Source of the DNA: Macrolepiota albuminosa
Taxonomy: Eukaryota > Basidiomycota > Agaricomycetes > Agaricales > Agaricaceae
Length of the DNA: 64,000 nt
Assembly (NCBI GenBank): GCA_027475525.1
Contig: JAMWFC010000062.1
Location: 1 to 64,000, forward strand
Direction: 5' to 3'
This document shows positions 22,871 to 34,689 of this stretch, piece by piece (positions within the stretch are counted from its first letter, which is position 1; every line of letters begins with the position of its first letter). Position numbers and translations under genes: made by a program. The notes beneath the pieces were generated by a model that saw only the letters and a list, made by a program, of their open reading frames with translations, was not told the DNA's origin and searched no databases.

Positions 22871-23089
22871 AAGCATATATCATCTATACTGCTCTGGATA
22901 TTCAAACTATAGGTTAGGGCACATAAATTATTAGGCTATATTACAAATAGCATGTGTCAAGATGATCAAAGATATGTCCAGGATCTTTCACAACAAATCT
23001 CTAAATATAATCATTACATTCTTAGTAAACAGGCATATATATCAACACCAATGAAACAGAACAAAGAAAAAAAAATATAAAGCAATGAG

Positions 23090-24110
23090 AAGATTTGAGA
23101 AAGTATAAATAGACTTGATAGGACAATTAGCAGTGTTGTCTTATAAAGGAAACAATTATGATATAAACATTGTCAATTATTATACAAATAAACTTTAGTC
23201 AATACTACTAAAAGCAAAAAATAATGCCTTTGATAAATTGCAGACATAAGTTATAGCTTAAGAAAATAAAACAAATGAGAAGTTGAAAATACTATACATT
23301 GGACATTATAGTGAACTAAATGATGATAAACATAAAGTGTAGTATAAATCAAAAGAGATTGTTTTAGAAGTATGAGCCTCTTATACTTCAGCTCACATGA
23401 AAAAGGTAGAATAAATGCATTGCACCCTTAATGAAAAAGCCTGTTTGATGAGACTATCTGCAGAATGTCTATTATTTCTTACTCATTTTCATAGAAAAAC
23501 CAAGAAATCAGCTATTCAAAACATTATTTCAGATAAATTATAGTCTGATTGCAAACCAGATTACTCATATATTTGCAAAATAGGATGTTGTGTTTTTGTT
23601 TTTATTTTAAGAAGAAATAATCTAAAAATATATAAACAATCAATTAAATGTGTACTTACATGTTACAATCAAAATTCAAAGGCTTATCAATGATGACAAA
23701 AAGAGTTCACAGTTCTTACTATGTGAAATTTATAGATAGTCATTAAGAATCTTACTCTATTGATGCTAAAAACAGCCTTCATATCAGAAAATAAATTGAC
23801 CATAATATTTTCTTCTTCTGATAATAAAAACATTCCTCTAATGTTTAAAATAATACAAAGTGCTTCTCTTGTACTGAATCCAGAATCTAATAACAACAAG
23901 CCTGCCCAATTACCAGAGATTGTTGATTATAGAGGAGATAATGAGAACATACTAGTATCTACAGAAATCAATTATTCTGATGATCTACAAACCACATCAA
24001 AAATAGACCTGTAATCATTATATCCTGATTGTATGTCTAAACTCTACTTGGTGAAAAGATCAAATGTTGAGCCAGAACAATTAAAGCACTTAAAACATAT
24101 ATATACTAAT
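23090..24110 (+). pseudogene. copia integrase relic
   Basis: The plus strand carries, with stops, the copia integrase core: IDLIGQLAVLSYKGNNYDI, then LNDDKHKVQYKSKEIVLE (about 23310-23370), then MHCTLNEKACCLMRLSAE (about 23415-23470). The usual tail KPDYSYICKIGCCVFVFI (about 23550-23605) and YNQNSKAY (about 23660) follow. The relic continues as an open stretch at 23760-24014. No protease or RT adjoins it. Confidence 0.6.
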
Positions 24111-24114
24111 ATTT

Positions 24115-24540
24115 AAGACAGTACTGGAGGACTGTGTAGAGTCCCAGACAGAGAGAGACCAGAATAGTATTTAGCAGCAGCAGCAGATTGAATTTTTGCT
24201 GTTGAGCATACCATCAGCTGAAGAGAGAGCAGATGGCTTCTCCACTAACCTAAAATATGCCCCAGTAGATACAATTGCAGTAGGCTGTGGGCTTCTCACA
24301 GCAGCAGCAACAACCAGTAGTGGGCTACTCACCACAGCAGCTGGTAATCAGTGGCTATCAGCAACAACAATTTATGCAGAGCAACTTTTTGCCTCAAAAT
24401 GTACTCATTAGCAGTTTTCCACCTTAACAGACAGCAGTGGGCGCTTATGAACCACATCATGCTGAGGGCCAACCCCAGCAAGTTCTGTATAGGGAGCCTT
24501 TTAGCCCTCAAGCAATGCTAGGATAGGGGCAAACTCTAGT
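24115..24540 (+). pseudogene. Gln-rich retroelement-like fragment
   Basis: The sequence codes in one frame for Gln-rich text (VGFSQQQQQPVVGYSPQQ, SGYQQQQFMQSNFLPQNV) broken by stops. It may be the linker or capsid tail of a degraded Gag. No zinc knuckle or other diagnostic motif was found, so this is only a guess. Confidence 0.3.
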
Positions 24541-24763
24541 GATAGTAAGGAAAACAATAGAACTACTGTTCCTGCCTCCATTTAGCATACTAGCATACTA
24601 CTTAGGCATGGCTAGTATAGTACTTGGTTGCAAGTGATACTGATAGTTCTGGGGCTTTCTTAAAGTCTTAGAAAGTGACCTCTAATCCATACTGGTGCTT
24701 GATAATAAAGTTGATGTATTGGGTGCTTCACAGAATATCAAATATTCTGATGGGCAGAAGAAG

Positions 24764-25320
24764 GTTCTCAATAAACTCCAGCCTAAGTAGTTCACTCCCT
24801 GGAAACCACTGAGCCTTTGTCTACCAATAGACTTCCAATAAGAGGTGTTCAATAAACTCTAGCCTAAGTAATTCACTCCCTGGAAACCACCGAGCCTTTG
24901 CCTATCAATTGCCTGTCTATTCTCTACTAAACTTGGGCTATTTATACTGTTTTTCTGGTGCACAGACCACTATCTACACCTGACTCTTTGTTGTAAACTC
25001 CCCAGCCTCCAGAATATATTTGATAGTTCAATTTCTCTTTTGGGAGGCATGTTTTGGTGCCACCAGTTCCACCATTCCACTTCTTGTTCCACTATTCCTC
25101 TGGATGTCTCTGATTGCCACTTCCCCATTTGCTTCAGCTCCATTTAGCATGATCCCATTTATAGATCTTTCTTTCTCCTTTTAGCACTTCCCTGCATTCC
25201 ATGCTTCTTTTTTTTCTCCTTTCAGTTGTATCATTGTCAGATCTGATCTTTGATCCAGATCACCACAATTTGATCCCATTTTATCACTTCTGCCAGCTCC
25301 CATGCTTTCCCTCTCCATTA
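24764..25320 (-). repeat. dispersed promoter-type repeat, copy 1
   Basis: The inverted copy of the sequence at 46405-46872, about 470 bp, with high similarity over its whole length. On the minus strand it has CAGTATAAATAG (24938-24949). The 3' part of the unit is partly doubled: 24764-24829 and 24845-24910 are near-identical 66-bp copies. It looks like an LTR or the left terminus of a DIRS-like element. Confidence 0.7.
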
Positions 25321-25649
25321 CAGTGGTTGAACTATTGTTGAGCTGATAGCTTGAGCTGGTCCCTGCCCTTTGTTCTCTACTTTTCTGTGCATTTATTGGG
25401 ATGTTTTGGAGATATATCTTTGTTGAGACTGCTACCAGGAGGCTTATAGTTTTCAGCCCATAATTGAATGTTTATATTTATTTTGACTTCTGATGCATGG
25501 TGTGTCTCTGATTGCTGGTACAGCATCACTGGTGTGCCAGTAATAATGCTGTATTCTCTGGCTTGAATGGGAGCTTGGGACACAATGCTCCAGTATGGTG
25601 CCTTGTATGAGGAACCTACCAAGTGAGGCAAATCAGCCTCTCAGTTAGC

Positions 25650-28260
25650 TACAATGTTGGCTGACAGCACAGAGGGATGCAGATCATCCCTCATGCCAGC
25701 AACAACGGCATCTGAGAGCACAGAAGCTCTTGATACAGAACCAAGTAGCAAGTTTCCAGCTGAAGCACTGATAGAGAGACTGGCCAGGCTCTCCCTGTTA
25801 TAGCAGTTGAAAATGCCACACCAACCCAAGCCCAGCTTGGAAGAAGAGTCACATCCTCAACACAATAAAGAAAAAGCATGGGCTGTCAAGCCCACTCACA
25901 ACCAGGACTTTGTCTTGGCTTCCCTCCTCCAATGTCTGGAGGACAACAAGTATGATGTACCTGCAAACTTGTCATTCTTCTGTGATGTGGAGGCTGTCAT
26001 CCTCATCAGTCAGATGATGGACAACATGGATCATATGCATGCACAGTGCAAAACTGATCTCCTTGCTCTTTAAGCTGCTTATAAGTGGCAGACTACATCT
26101 CCAAGTCAGGACACCACCAACTCTAGCAAAAGAGCACATTAGCAAGGAGTGAAGGACATGCCCTCCCACTTGACTCTATTGAGTGTTTTTGCCTTCAGCC
26201 AGGAAGCTGGCCTAGGACAAAACATCTTTCCCTACAATGATGTCTTTGTCCTAGCCACTCCCCAGCTAATTCAGTGTCTAGCTAGTAGTGCCTCTGAGGT
26301 TGCATCTTAACAACTTCTATCTATGATATCTACCATACACTCTGGAAAGCAGAGTTTCTGGAGAATCAGTACACACCCCATTGAGGCTAAGGCTCCCAAC
26401 CCTAAAAAGATTGTCAGGGTAAGCAACTAAAAAGGCATGCATACATCAACATGCACTTTCTCAATGATGCTCTAAAAGAGGTCCCAGAGACTAACATCCC
26501 CCTTTTATCCACTGTATTGATAGAGGGCTTCCCAGCCCAGTATTCTTGTTTTGTGTGGGTGATGGACCCACATTCTGAGAGTTCTGTCTTAGAGAGGCTG
26601 CCATCGCTACCCTCCAATAATGAGTGGTATAAGGAGCCAGAAGAGGCTTATATAGAATCTTCAGTGCTGCATGAGACTGTGGCACAATGTATGGCATATA
26701 AATAGCACAACAGTAATTGATGGGCAAAGATGAACCATTGTGTACAGAAAAGTGCCAAACAAGGAGCTGCCCTCCTCAAAGAAGAAACTGGATACATCTC
26801 TGATGTGCTTGGCATTGCGATCTACCGTGATCCACACTATTAAGTGCCAGAACTTATTTTTTGGCATGGAGTTGAGTCTTCAATTCTAATGGTTTCAAGC
26901 AACCAACACCATTTTTGTCGGACAAGAGGCTCATACAGCTAGGGCCTTTGAGGCTGAAAAATCAGGCAACATTACACAGACATCCCACAAGAGCAAGATA
27001 TACCAAGTTGCATTTCAGAAATTCCTCTGTAACCCTCAGGAACTTTGCTGGCTCCATGCACTGGTTAACAACCAGTTTATGCTAATTTGTCAGCATCAGG
27101 CAAGATATCTCCTGCTCAATGAGTTCAAGTAAATAATCCTCAATTGTCATCCTACAGCCCAAAACAGGATGATGTCCCAATTACTTGGCAAAGTCCAGTA
27201 CAAGACAATTACAGTACTCTTTGCAAGTGCCAAGAAGCTGGAGCAAGTCCTGCATATGATTGTTCCTTCACAGATTTATCACTGCAAGGAAAGTGGAAGG
27301 CTGGCCTTTATAGGCTCACAGCAGCCATTTGCTTTGAATTACCTGGGCTCCTATGCCCTCTCATATGGGCATCCTAAAATGCCTAACATGTGGACTGGTA
27401 TTGCTATAGATCATGTGCAGCCTTTTTGGGTTTGCACTTATACATGCTATTTGCACCAGCTGCCTGTACAAGTCCATGGTGCATAGGCACCTGGCATATG
27501 TATTCACACAGCCTGGCCTCTACAAGAAGGCCATTGCTGATTACAAGACAGTTATAGGGCAGCTAATTGAGCCTCTTGACTCTCAAGCCCCAACTTTTGA
27601 GGCTTGACTTGTCAACATCTCAGAGGCATCTTCTTCTGTTTTTATTACCTTGGACGCATTGCATGTCCTTATTCACAATCAGATTCTGGCCAGCTGGGCT
27701 GACTATGTGTATACTTATAGAGTCACTTTCTTGGCCCATATATTCTTTGCCAACTACTAGCTATAGCGAGAAGCTGCTGAAATCAACAATGAGAGGCTCA
27801 AATGCCTTGATCACTATGGGACTCTCCAGTCTCTTACTAAGTGGGATGTGTGGTGCAAGGCCACTATTGGCAATTGTCAATGCCTGCTGCTTCAGCAGCA
27901 GAAAAATTGTTGTGCCTTCAACAATAGATTCTGAAATGGAATGTACCTCTTTATTGGGCAAGACATTCATACTCATGAAGTGTGGACGTGCCACTACCTA
28001 ATTAATGATGGGGCTCTCCCTGAGCCCAAAGAACCTATGACAGGTCAAACTATTGACCCCACTCTCACACTGTTCCTACTCTGAGACTATGACAACTTCC
28101 CGCCTTAAGCAGGGCCATTGGGCACCTCATACAAACCAGCACCTAAGAATGACCTCTTTGACTATAATATAAACAATGCAACTGCCACTCTATTTTGGAA
28201 ATCTGAAGACTTTCCAATAGCCTCTGTTTCAGATTTACCAACAGCCTGACCATTGTGGTG
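25650..28260 (+). pseudogene. long decayed coding relic of unknown family
   Basis: Reading through stops, plus-strand frames stay protein-like for about 2.5 kb. An N-terminal part (25807-26073: SLLQCLEDNKYDVPANL) is followed by YIESSVLHETVAQC (about 26650), PFALNYLGSYALSYGHPKMP (about 27325-27385), YKKAIADYKTVIGQLIEPL (about 27520-27575) and NATATLFWKSEDFPI (about 28175-28220). Many stops lie at probable Trp codons (for example before DYDNFPP and AGPLGTS, about 28080-28125). I recognise no domain. The palindromic repeat at 28294 follows directly, so it may be an internal region of an undescribed element. Confidence 0.4.
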
Positions 28261-28293
28261 CTTAAAACCATAATTTGGTCTGATTGAAGAATA

Positions 28294-28515
28294 TGTAGCA
28301 TAGTGAACTATGTGGCCATGGCTATATAGAATTAAATAAAATTATATTATATTAATTATAATATAATTTTATTTACATTATTATAAATATTCATCTATAT
28401 GCTGCTTATTAAGCAGCTTAATTTTTGTTTACTATATAATCAATAGACTGATCTGGTCTGATTCTATATAGAGTAAACATTTAAGCTCTCTCAAATCTGT
28501 AACTTCATTATATGT
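28294..28515 (+). repeat. palindrome-rich repeat family, copy 1
   Basis: About 222 bp starting TGTAGCATAG. It contains a perfect 18-bp AT stem (AAATAAAATTATATTATA and its complement) and the palindrome GCTGCTTATTAAGCAGC. Two more copies lie at 29370-29598 (-) and 33301-33536 (+). Confidence 0.75.
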
Positions 28516-31500
28516 GTGCACTGAGGCATAATGCTCAAGTCATGTTTGGGTAATGAATTTTGTCATCTCTAAGTGTAAATCCCAGAATATCTGCAAGCAT
28601 ATAGTGTAAGCAGTTTTTATCTGCTGCTCCTCTGCTTCAGCATCATTGTCTATAGACAAATCAGAGGCCTCCTCTGGGAGGTTATCAAGCTTCTTGACCT
28701 CTTCTATAGCAGAAGTGCATGGAAAGTGATTTTTTGCAGTCTCTGCATCTAGGGTTGCAGCTTCTTCTGGTACTTTTTTCATGTGAGTCTCCATCATTCT
28801 AGTGGTAAACAAGCCCATTGTGGCCTGTTTGGTCCTATTATTCTAGTTCTGGGACATATATCTCTCAGCCTACACTGATAAGTTGGTAGCTCCTGAGGTG
28901 TCTGCAGTGCCTGTCAACTACCTGACCTTGTCAGGAGATCTTTTGAATGCCAATTGGCTGGACCATTGAGGTCCTCCAGGCAACTGTGTAGTTGAAGAAG
29001 TTAATCTTTTAGACATCTTGTCCTGCAGCCATTGCTGGCCCCTCTGCAGTAAGCTCTCAGCTCTCTGGGCTTCATCCTCTTTCTTAGGAAAGTCAGAACT
29101 TTGACCTTGCTCTCAAGCCTTGGGCACTTCCTGACCCACAGATAATGCCTGTGTATCCTGGCTATTTACTGTGTCATCTCATAGATCATGAGCATTGTGT
29201 CCACTGTCCATAGTAACTGTAGAAACAGAGTTACTCATTGATCTCTTGTTTGAAATTTGCATAGTGTGGCTGTGCAAGAAGCTTGAGAAGTTGATAGAGT
29301 TCTGTCAACAAACTCTGCAACTGGCATTGAATACTAGGCAATAGATCCTAGCTAGCAAATTCAAAAAAATGTAATAAGGTTATAGGTTGTATAAGCTTCA
29401 TGGTTTACACTACACAGGATTAGTCTGGTCTATTGACTATATAGACAAAATACAAATATAAGCTGCTTAATAAGCAGTGGCTAAGTACATATTTATATGT
29501 AAATAAATATTAAATTATATTATAATAAATATAATATAATTGCTACTAATACTAACTATAAGCTATGTGGCTATGGCTACATAGCATGCTATGCTATACT
29601 TTAAAAGCACCTCAAGGAGCTGTCTAGGCAGTATAAAATACCACCTCATAATATATATGAATTGTGGGAAAGGATTTCAAAGGAATAGGATGAAATACCA
29701 CCAGAAGTATGCCAAGGACTGATAAAAAGCATGCCTAAAAGGATTCAAGCAGTTATCAAAGCAAATGGAGGACACACAAAGTACTGAATACCAAAATTAA
29801 AGATGCTCAAAAAAATGTCCCAATAAGTAAATATTTTAAAGTAGCTATTACTCTATCAGTTTTGATTCAAATTACATAATTTTAGATGCATGCAATCTAT
29901 AGCTACAATGCTATAGTATTTTACATGATTTATTCAAAATTTTAAGTACTTCCAATCATACATGCCAATGCCATCTTTCAAAAACTATAAAATATTGAGA
30001 CACTTTTTTAAGCCACTGTATTATGAAAGCCACCCCTTTTGAGTTTAGTTTGTCCTAGTCTAGACTAAATATAGAATGTAGCTGTCTTTTAAAGAGTGTG
30101 TTTAGATCTACCATTTGGTTTGTATTAAGGTATGATTTCTGCAAATCTAATACATCTATTTTATTCTCTTGTATGAGTTAGCAAAGATCATTCCACTTCT
30201 GTCAGATAGATGCTGAACCTCTCCCTCTAATGTTCAAGATCACAAATCTTAAAGTGCCTTTTCTATATCTTCCCCTCTTTGTGTATATAGGAAGGAATCT
30301 GCCTGTAATGATCATAGTAGTTAGCAACCTCCTCAATCTATCTCTTATTGCCTTCTGCTTAATTGTGCCATGAGCTATTGCTGATCCCTCCTAGGCTGTC
30401 TTTGGGGCCTTGGCTGATGGTAAAACTATTAACCCCTTCTGTCTGGAAAGGGAGGTAACCATTACTATAGTTGTCATCCCATGTTAGTGTTATATTCTCA
30501 TTGTAGTCAGGTAGTGGTTTGAGTAATGTCTTCAGGATTAGACCTGGAAACTTGAGCAGGGCTGCTATCTACAACATAGCCTCCATGAATACAGAATACA
30601 GTGCTGCTTGAGTAATTCTCAGCCCAGAAGGGAGGTTGAGTCAGGATTACCTGTCATTTATAGCTGCAGTAAATTTATCCTGGCTTCTTAGACCTAAGAT
30701 GGAGAAGTATGTAATTGATTTGCATAGAAAACATTTGAAACTAATGACAAGATTTGCTATTGGTTACTTGAGAAACCTTCTCTCTGGTCCTTTTTCTAAA
30801 GTAACCACATCCTTTATTATCTCATTGGCCTCTGGTGTGAATGCTGTGTGGAGCAAATTTTGCAGTTTTCTCAAGTTTGTTGTCTATGTTGATATTTGCA
30901 GCCCATCCTTCAAGCTTAAGGAAGGCATAGTTGAATTGTTCATGGTTAGCCTCTTTACAAATTGAAACAATGGAGTCAATAATCTTCTGTAATAAAGGTG
31001 GCACTCCCAAAATCCATATCCTCAAAGGTGATAGAGTGAAGGTACTGTAGGATGACAAAGTAGCTGGGCCAGATGATGGGAGGTTGTGGTAAAGGTATAA
31101 GTTCCAGAATGTCTTTTGTATAAAGGTCATTGTAGAGGAGTTTGCAAGAATCTCTGGCTTGAAGAAGCGTACCTCCATAGGAGAGATGATTGTCATGGCT
31201 GATTCCATATTGTATTATAAGGTGATGTCACCTACAAGTTTACTTTTAAGTAGGTTGATGAAAGCATTGTTCAAGACAAGAGTGTCTTTGATTATTTTTA
31301 TTACCTCTTTTTCCAATTCCTATATTAATGTTGCATCGTTTATGCTCAGTGTAAATTCTTTAATTGTACAGAGAAAATGAGGGACAACTAGAGTATATAG
31401 CAGGAAAAATGCTGTTGCTTTTGTGGTAGAGATAATAGAGTTATTTGTGATAATGCTGTAGGCTCTGGTGAAGATGCTAGTTATTAAAAAGTAATAAGAG

Positions 31501-33300
31501 GGGTTTTTGGTGATATCTCCTCTTGTTAGTAGACAAGTCTTTCTCTTGTCTGGAGGATAAAAGTTTTGCTCTCTCCTGTCATGTTCAGCACTAGAGTCTT
31601 GAGACTTTTGCTAACTGCTTGTAACTAAGTGACCTAGAGTCTGTGCTCTAGGTCTAAACATAATTGTACTCTTTACTGAACAACCTACTCATTGTTCAGT
31701 GAATCCAGACTAAAATGCATAGTATATACAACCATAATTATATTTTACTAAATTACATCATATACTATATATAATTGTTGCTGCTACCTTACTTAAGATA
31801 GTGGTTCTGTGGTGTAATTGTAAGCTACTGACATTGTTTCAGTGCTACTAGGTCAGCTGCTTTACTTCTTTGTCAGCTACAAACCCATAGTTTGGGTTCT
31901 GAGTAGAGGTTGAAGTGGGCTCTCTGTTCAGGGCATAAGTTATATCAGAGAGGTGTTGATAAATGTATTGTTGGGTAACCTCCTGCAGGAGTTGGAGCAT
32001 GTATGGTCCAACTGCCAGGATAGAGACTGGTAAGCCATTTTTAGCTGATTCAGGTTTATTAGTGTTATCTGTTTCTCTCAAGGCTCAGAGTTGGTCTAAT
32101 TTAGACCTCTTTATAATCTACAGAGGGTTGTCTAGAAGGTGAAAAGGAGACGGAGTGATTAGATTTTGTGGAGCTGGAGAGGATGAAGGAGGAGGCAACT
32201 CTATTATAGTTGTATTGCCTTCAACATCATGGTACCAGTCTACTGGGCCAGCAGAGACATTTTTCTTTGGAGAGGAGATTGTTGGAGTAGGAGGTGCTGC
32301 TCATGTTGCATGCTTCCCTTCAGACTCCTCCATATCTGAAAGAATATCAGTAGAAGTATATATTTCATCTTGTCTTGTCATGGCTACATACTCTGATTTG
32401 TTTCTCTGAGCTCATGCTCTGGAGTTTTTCCCTAAGATTGTCTGATGTAGTCATGTTTTGTGTTGCATTTCAGTCCATCTTTTGTATTAAGAGTCTCATA
32501 ATGTTCAGGGTAGATAGGTTTCATTATTTATAGTGTCCTTTTTTAGGTAGCTAATTGGTGTGTGACAGGTATGTGGGTTGCATTGAGGCTGTCATGTGTT
32601 ATAATTATGCATGATTGGTTTAGCTTCAGAGGATATGCAGCATGAGTAAAAATTTTCTGGAGGTGTTGTGAGGTTGCAGAGTGCTCTGGTGGCTGCAGTC
32701 TCTTAGTACTAGAGCTCTGGCCTTCACTGAGGTTTAAGCTGTTCACATGATGGTCCTGGAGAGGCTCTATAGATGATCATCCTGCTAGACAGGGCCTCTG
32801 TCAGAGGTATAGAATGAGAAGTGTGAACTGGTGAGTCAGGCATAGCTACTGCAGCTATTGTCAGTAGTGCACATCATAGTTTAAGATCAAGAGGTCCCAT
32901 TTGTAGTGCCTGTTCTATTAATACAATTCCATTGTTTGCACTGATAATCTATACTAATAGTTTTTACTGATGCTTGGTTGTTATTGCTAATGACTATTCT
33001 GATCTAGAAGTTTTAGACACTACAAATATCAGATGTTATTCAGTAGAAGTAGTTTGAAACAATATACTATAGATAAAAGCACTGCTTTGTACTAGTTCTG
33101 AGTACTGCATCAGATCAGATTGACTTTCTAGCTGTGTTGACAGGCTTTTGGGCAATACTTGATACATCAGTGAGAGCAGCTGGCTTGCTAGTAGTAACAC
33201 TCCTGATATTGCAGATTTTATTTTTTCCCTGATGTAACATCAGAATATACAATGGACATTATTTATGACATGATAACCTATTCAGCATTCTAAAGCTCAT
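28516..33300. other. repeat debris with unrecognised minus-strand fragments
   Basis: Nearly CpG-free. Protein-like fragments appear mainly on the minus strand: 28540-28818 (acidic, PEEASDLSIDNDAEAEEQQ), 30822-31208 (PLPQPPIIWPSYFVIL just upstream in frame) and 31848-32081. They may belong to one element flanked by the repeats at 28294 and 33301, which would then be its LTRs. I recognise none of them, and no pol motif was seen. Confidence 0.35.
29370..29598 (-). repeat. palindrome-rich repeat family, copy 3
   Basis: Inverted copy of the family at 28294 and 33301. It keeps the central CTGCTTATTAAGCAG palindrome and the start TATAGCATAGC (for TGTAGCATAG), while its AT stem is partly degraded. 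No clear target duplication was seen. Confidence 0.65.
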
Positions 33301-33536
33301 TGTAGCATAGTGCACTGTGTGGCCATGGCCACATAGCTCTTAGTTAGTAGAATTAAATAAAATTATATTATATTTATTATAATATAATTTTATTTACATT
33401 ATTATAAGTACATATTTAGATGCTGCTTATTAAGCAGCTTAATTTTGTGTCAAACTACATAGTCAATAGACCGGACTGGTCTGTCTGTGCAGTGTCACTG
33501 CTAAGCTATCTCAACTTTGTAACTTTGTTATATTCA
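33301..33536 (+). repeat. palindrome-rich repeat family, copy 2
   Basis: 236 bp from TGTAGCATAG to TTATATTCA. It has GTGGCCATGGCCAC near the left end, the 18-bp AT stem at about 33355-33397, GCTGCTTATTAAGCAGC, and a GACCGGACTGGTC-type inverted repeat. TG..CA ends and same orientation as copy 1, 5.0 kb away, make an LTR pair possible. Confidence 0.7.
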
Positions 33537-34689
33537 TGCTAGCATTATAAAGTAGTTTGTTGTCCTACTTTTGCAGTGCCAATATGTAAATGCAGCCAGC
33601 ATTTAAGCAGCATGAGAGACAGGTCGATCATTTATATCTAGGAATAATGGCTTCAGATTACCTAAGCCAGTCATAAAAGCATGTTTCAATGTGATGCCAA
33701 AAAAGTTGCAAAGTTTAATATGCTGCATCAAAGGTGATAAAGCTGAAAGTCTAAAGCTGATAGCAGAAAATTCAAAAAAATGTAACCAGAAATTATGAGC
33801 TAGAACTGTCTTGTATATATCACACAGCACTAAATCAAACCACTATATTAGATTGACTGTTATGAGAGTAAAAATACAAGATATTGTCTTATATATTACT
33901 CTACATCTAGTAAAACAGCATTGGTAATGCATCAACTAGTGTGACAATCCATTATACAGGGCAACTCCACTTTGATTATACAGCTATGCACCAGCCATGT
34001 CTTTCTTAATCAATACCTGTTTCAAATCTGAAGAGCTGATTCTCTGGTCTGCTCATACTGCCCAGAGCTTACTGTTGAATCAGTGCAACATTACTTGCTT
34101 GCCTGCCTCCACTATGCTCATAAATATCATATCTACTTGCAGTCCATTCCATTCTTATTGTCATCTCTATTCACATTGAAGCATGTGCTCAGATTCATCA
34201 AAGCAACTAGATGTTTTCAGAAACTCTCACCAGTCTCTCATGCCTCTCTATTATGACTGCAATCTGCACCCACATAACCATATTATGTTTCACTGATGAT
34301 ATTTCTACTTCAGCATATACACTTACTATTAATATTATATTAACAGCCTTAGGCATACTCATCCAATCACTAATTCTCTTTTTAGCCTAGATTGAAATCT
34401 TATGTCTAGTTGCTTGTTTTGACTATATTTGCACAGCAAGCTTTTCTTATACTTTACACTACACCTATCAGCCTTAATAGCTGTCTCTGAGACTAATTGA
34501 GGAGTATGGCCAAAAATAGTACTAGAAAGCACTGGCCCTATTTTTAATAATTTTTTATTATTGTCCACAATAATGTTCAAGAGCATATTTTGCAATTCTC
34601 TTGAAAATACACATGATAAAAGCTAACTCTCACAATGTTAATGAAGAAATATTAATTGTTATCTTCATACTTCTGAATTCAGAAAATTA
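33537..34689. other. repeat debris 3' of the NB-ARC gene
   Basis: AT-rich and CpG-free. Short open frames exist on both strands (for example 34359-34595, -), but nothing resembling a known protein was seen. It ends at the stop codon of the NB-ARC gene. Confidence 0.4.
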
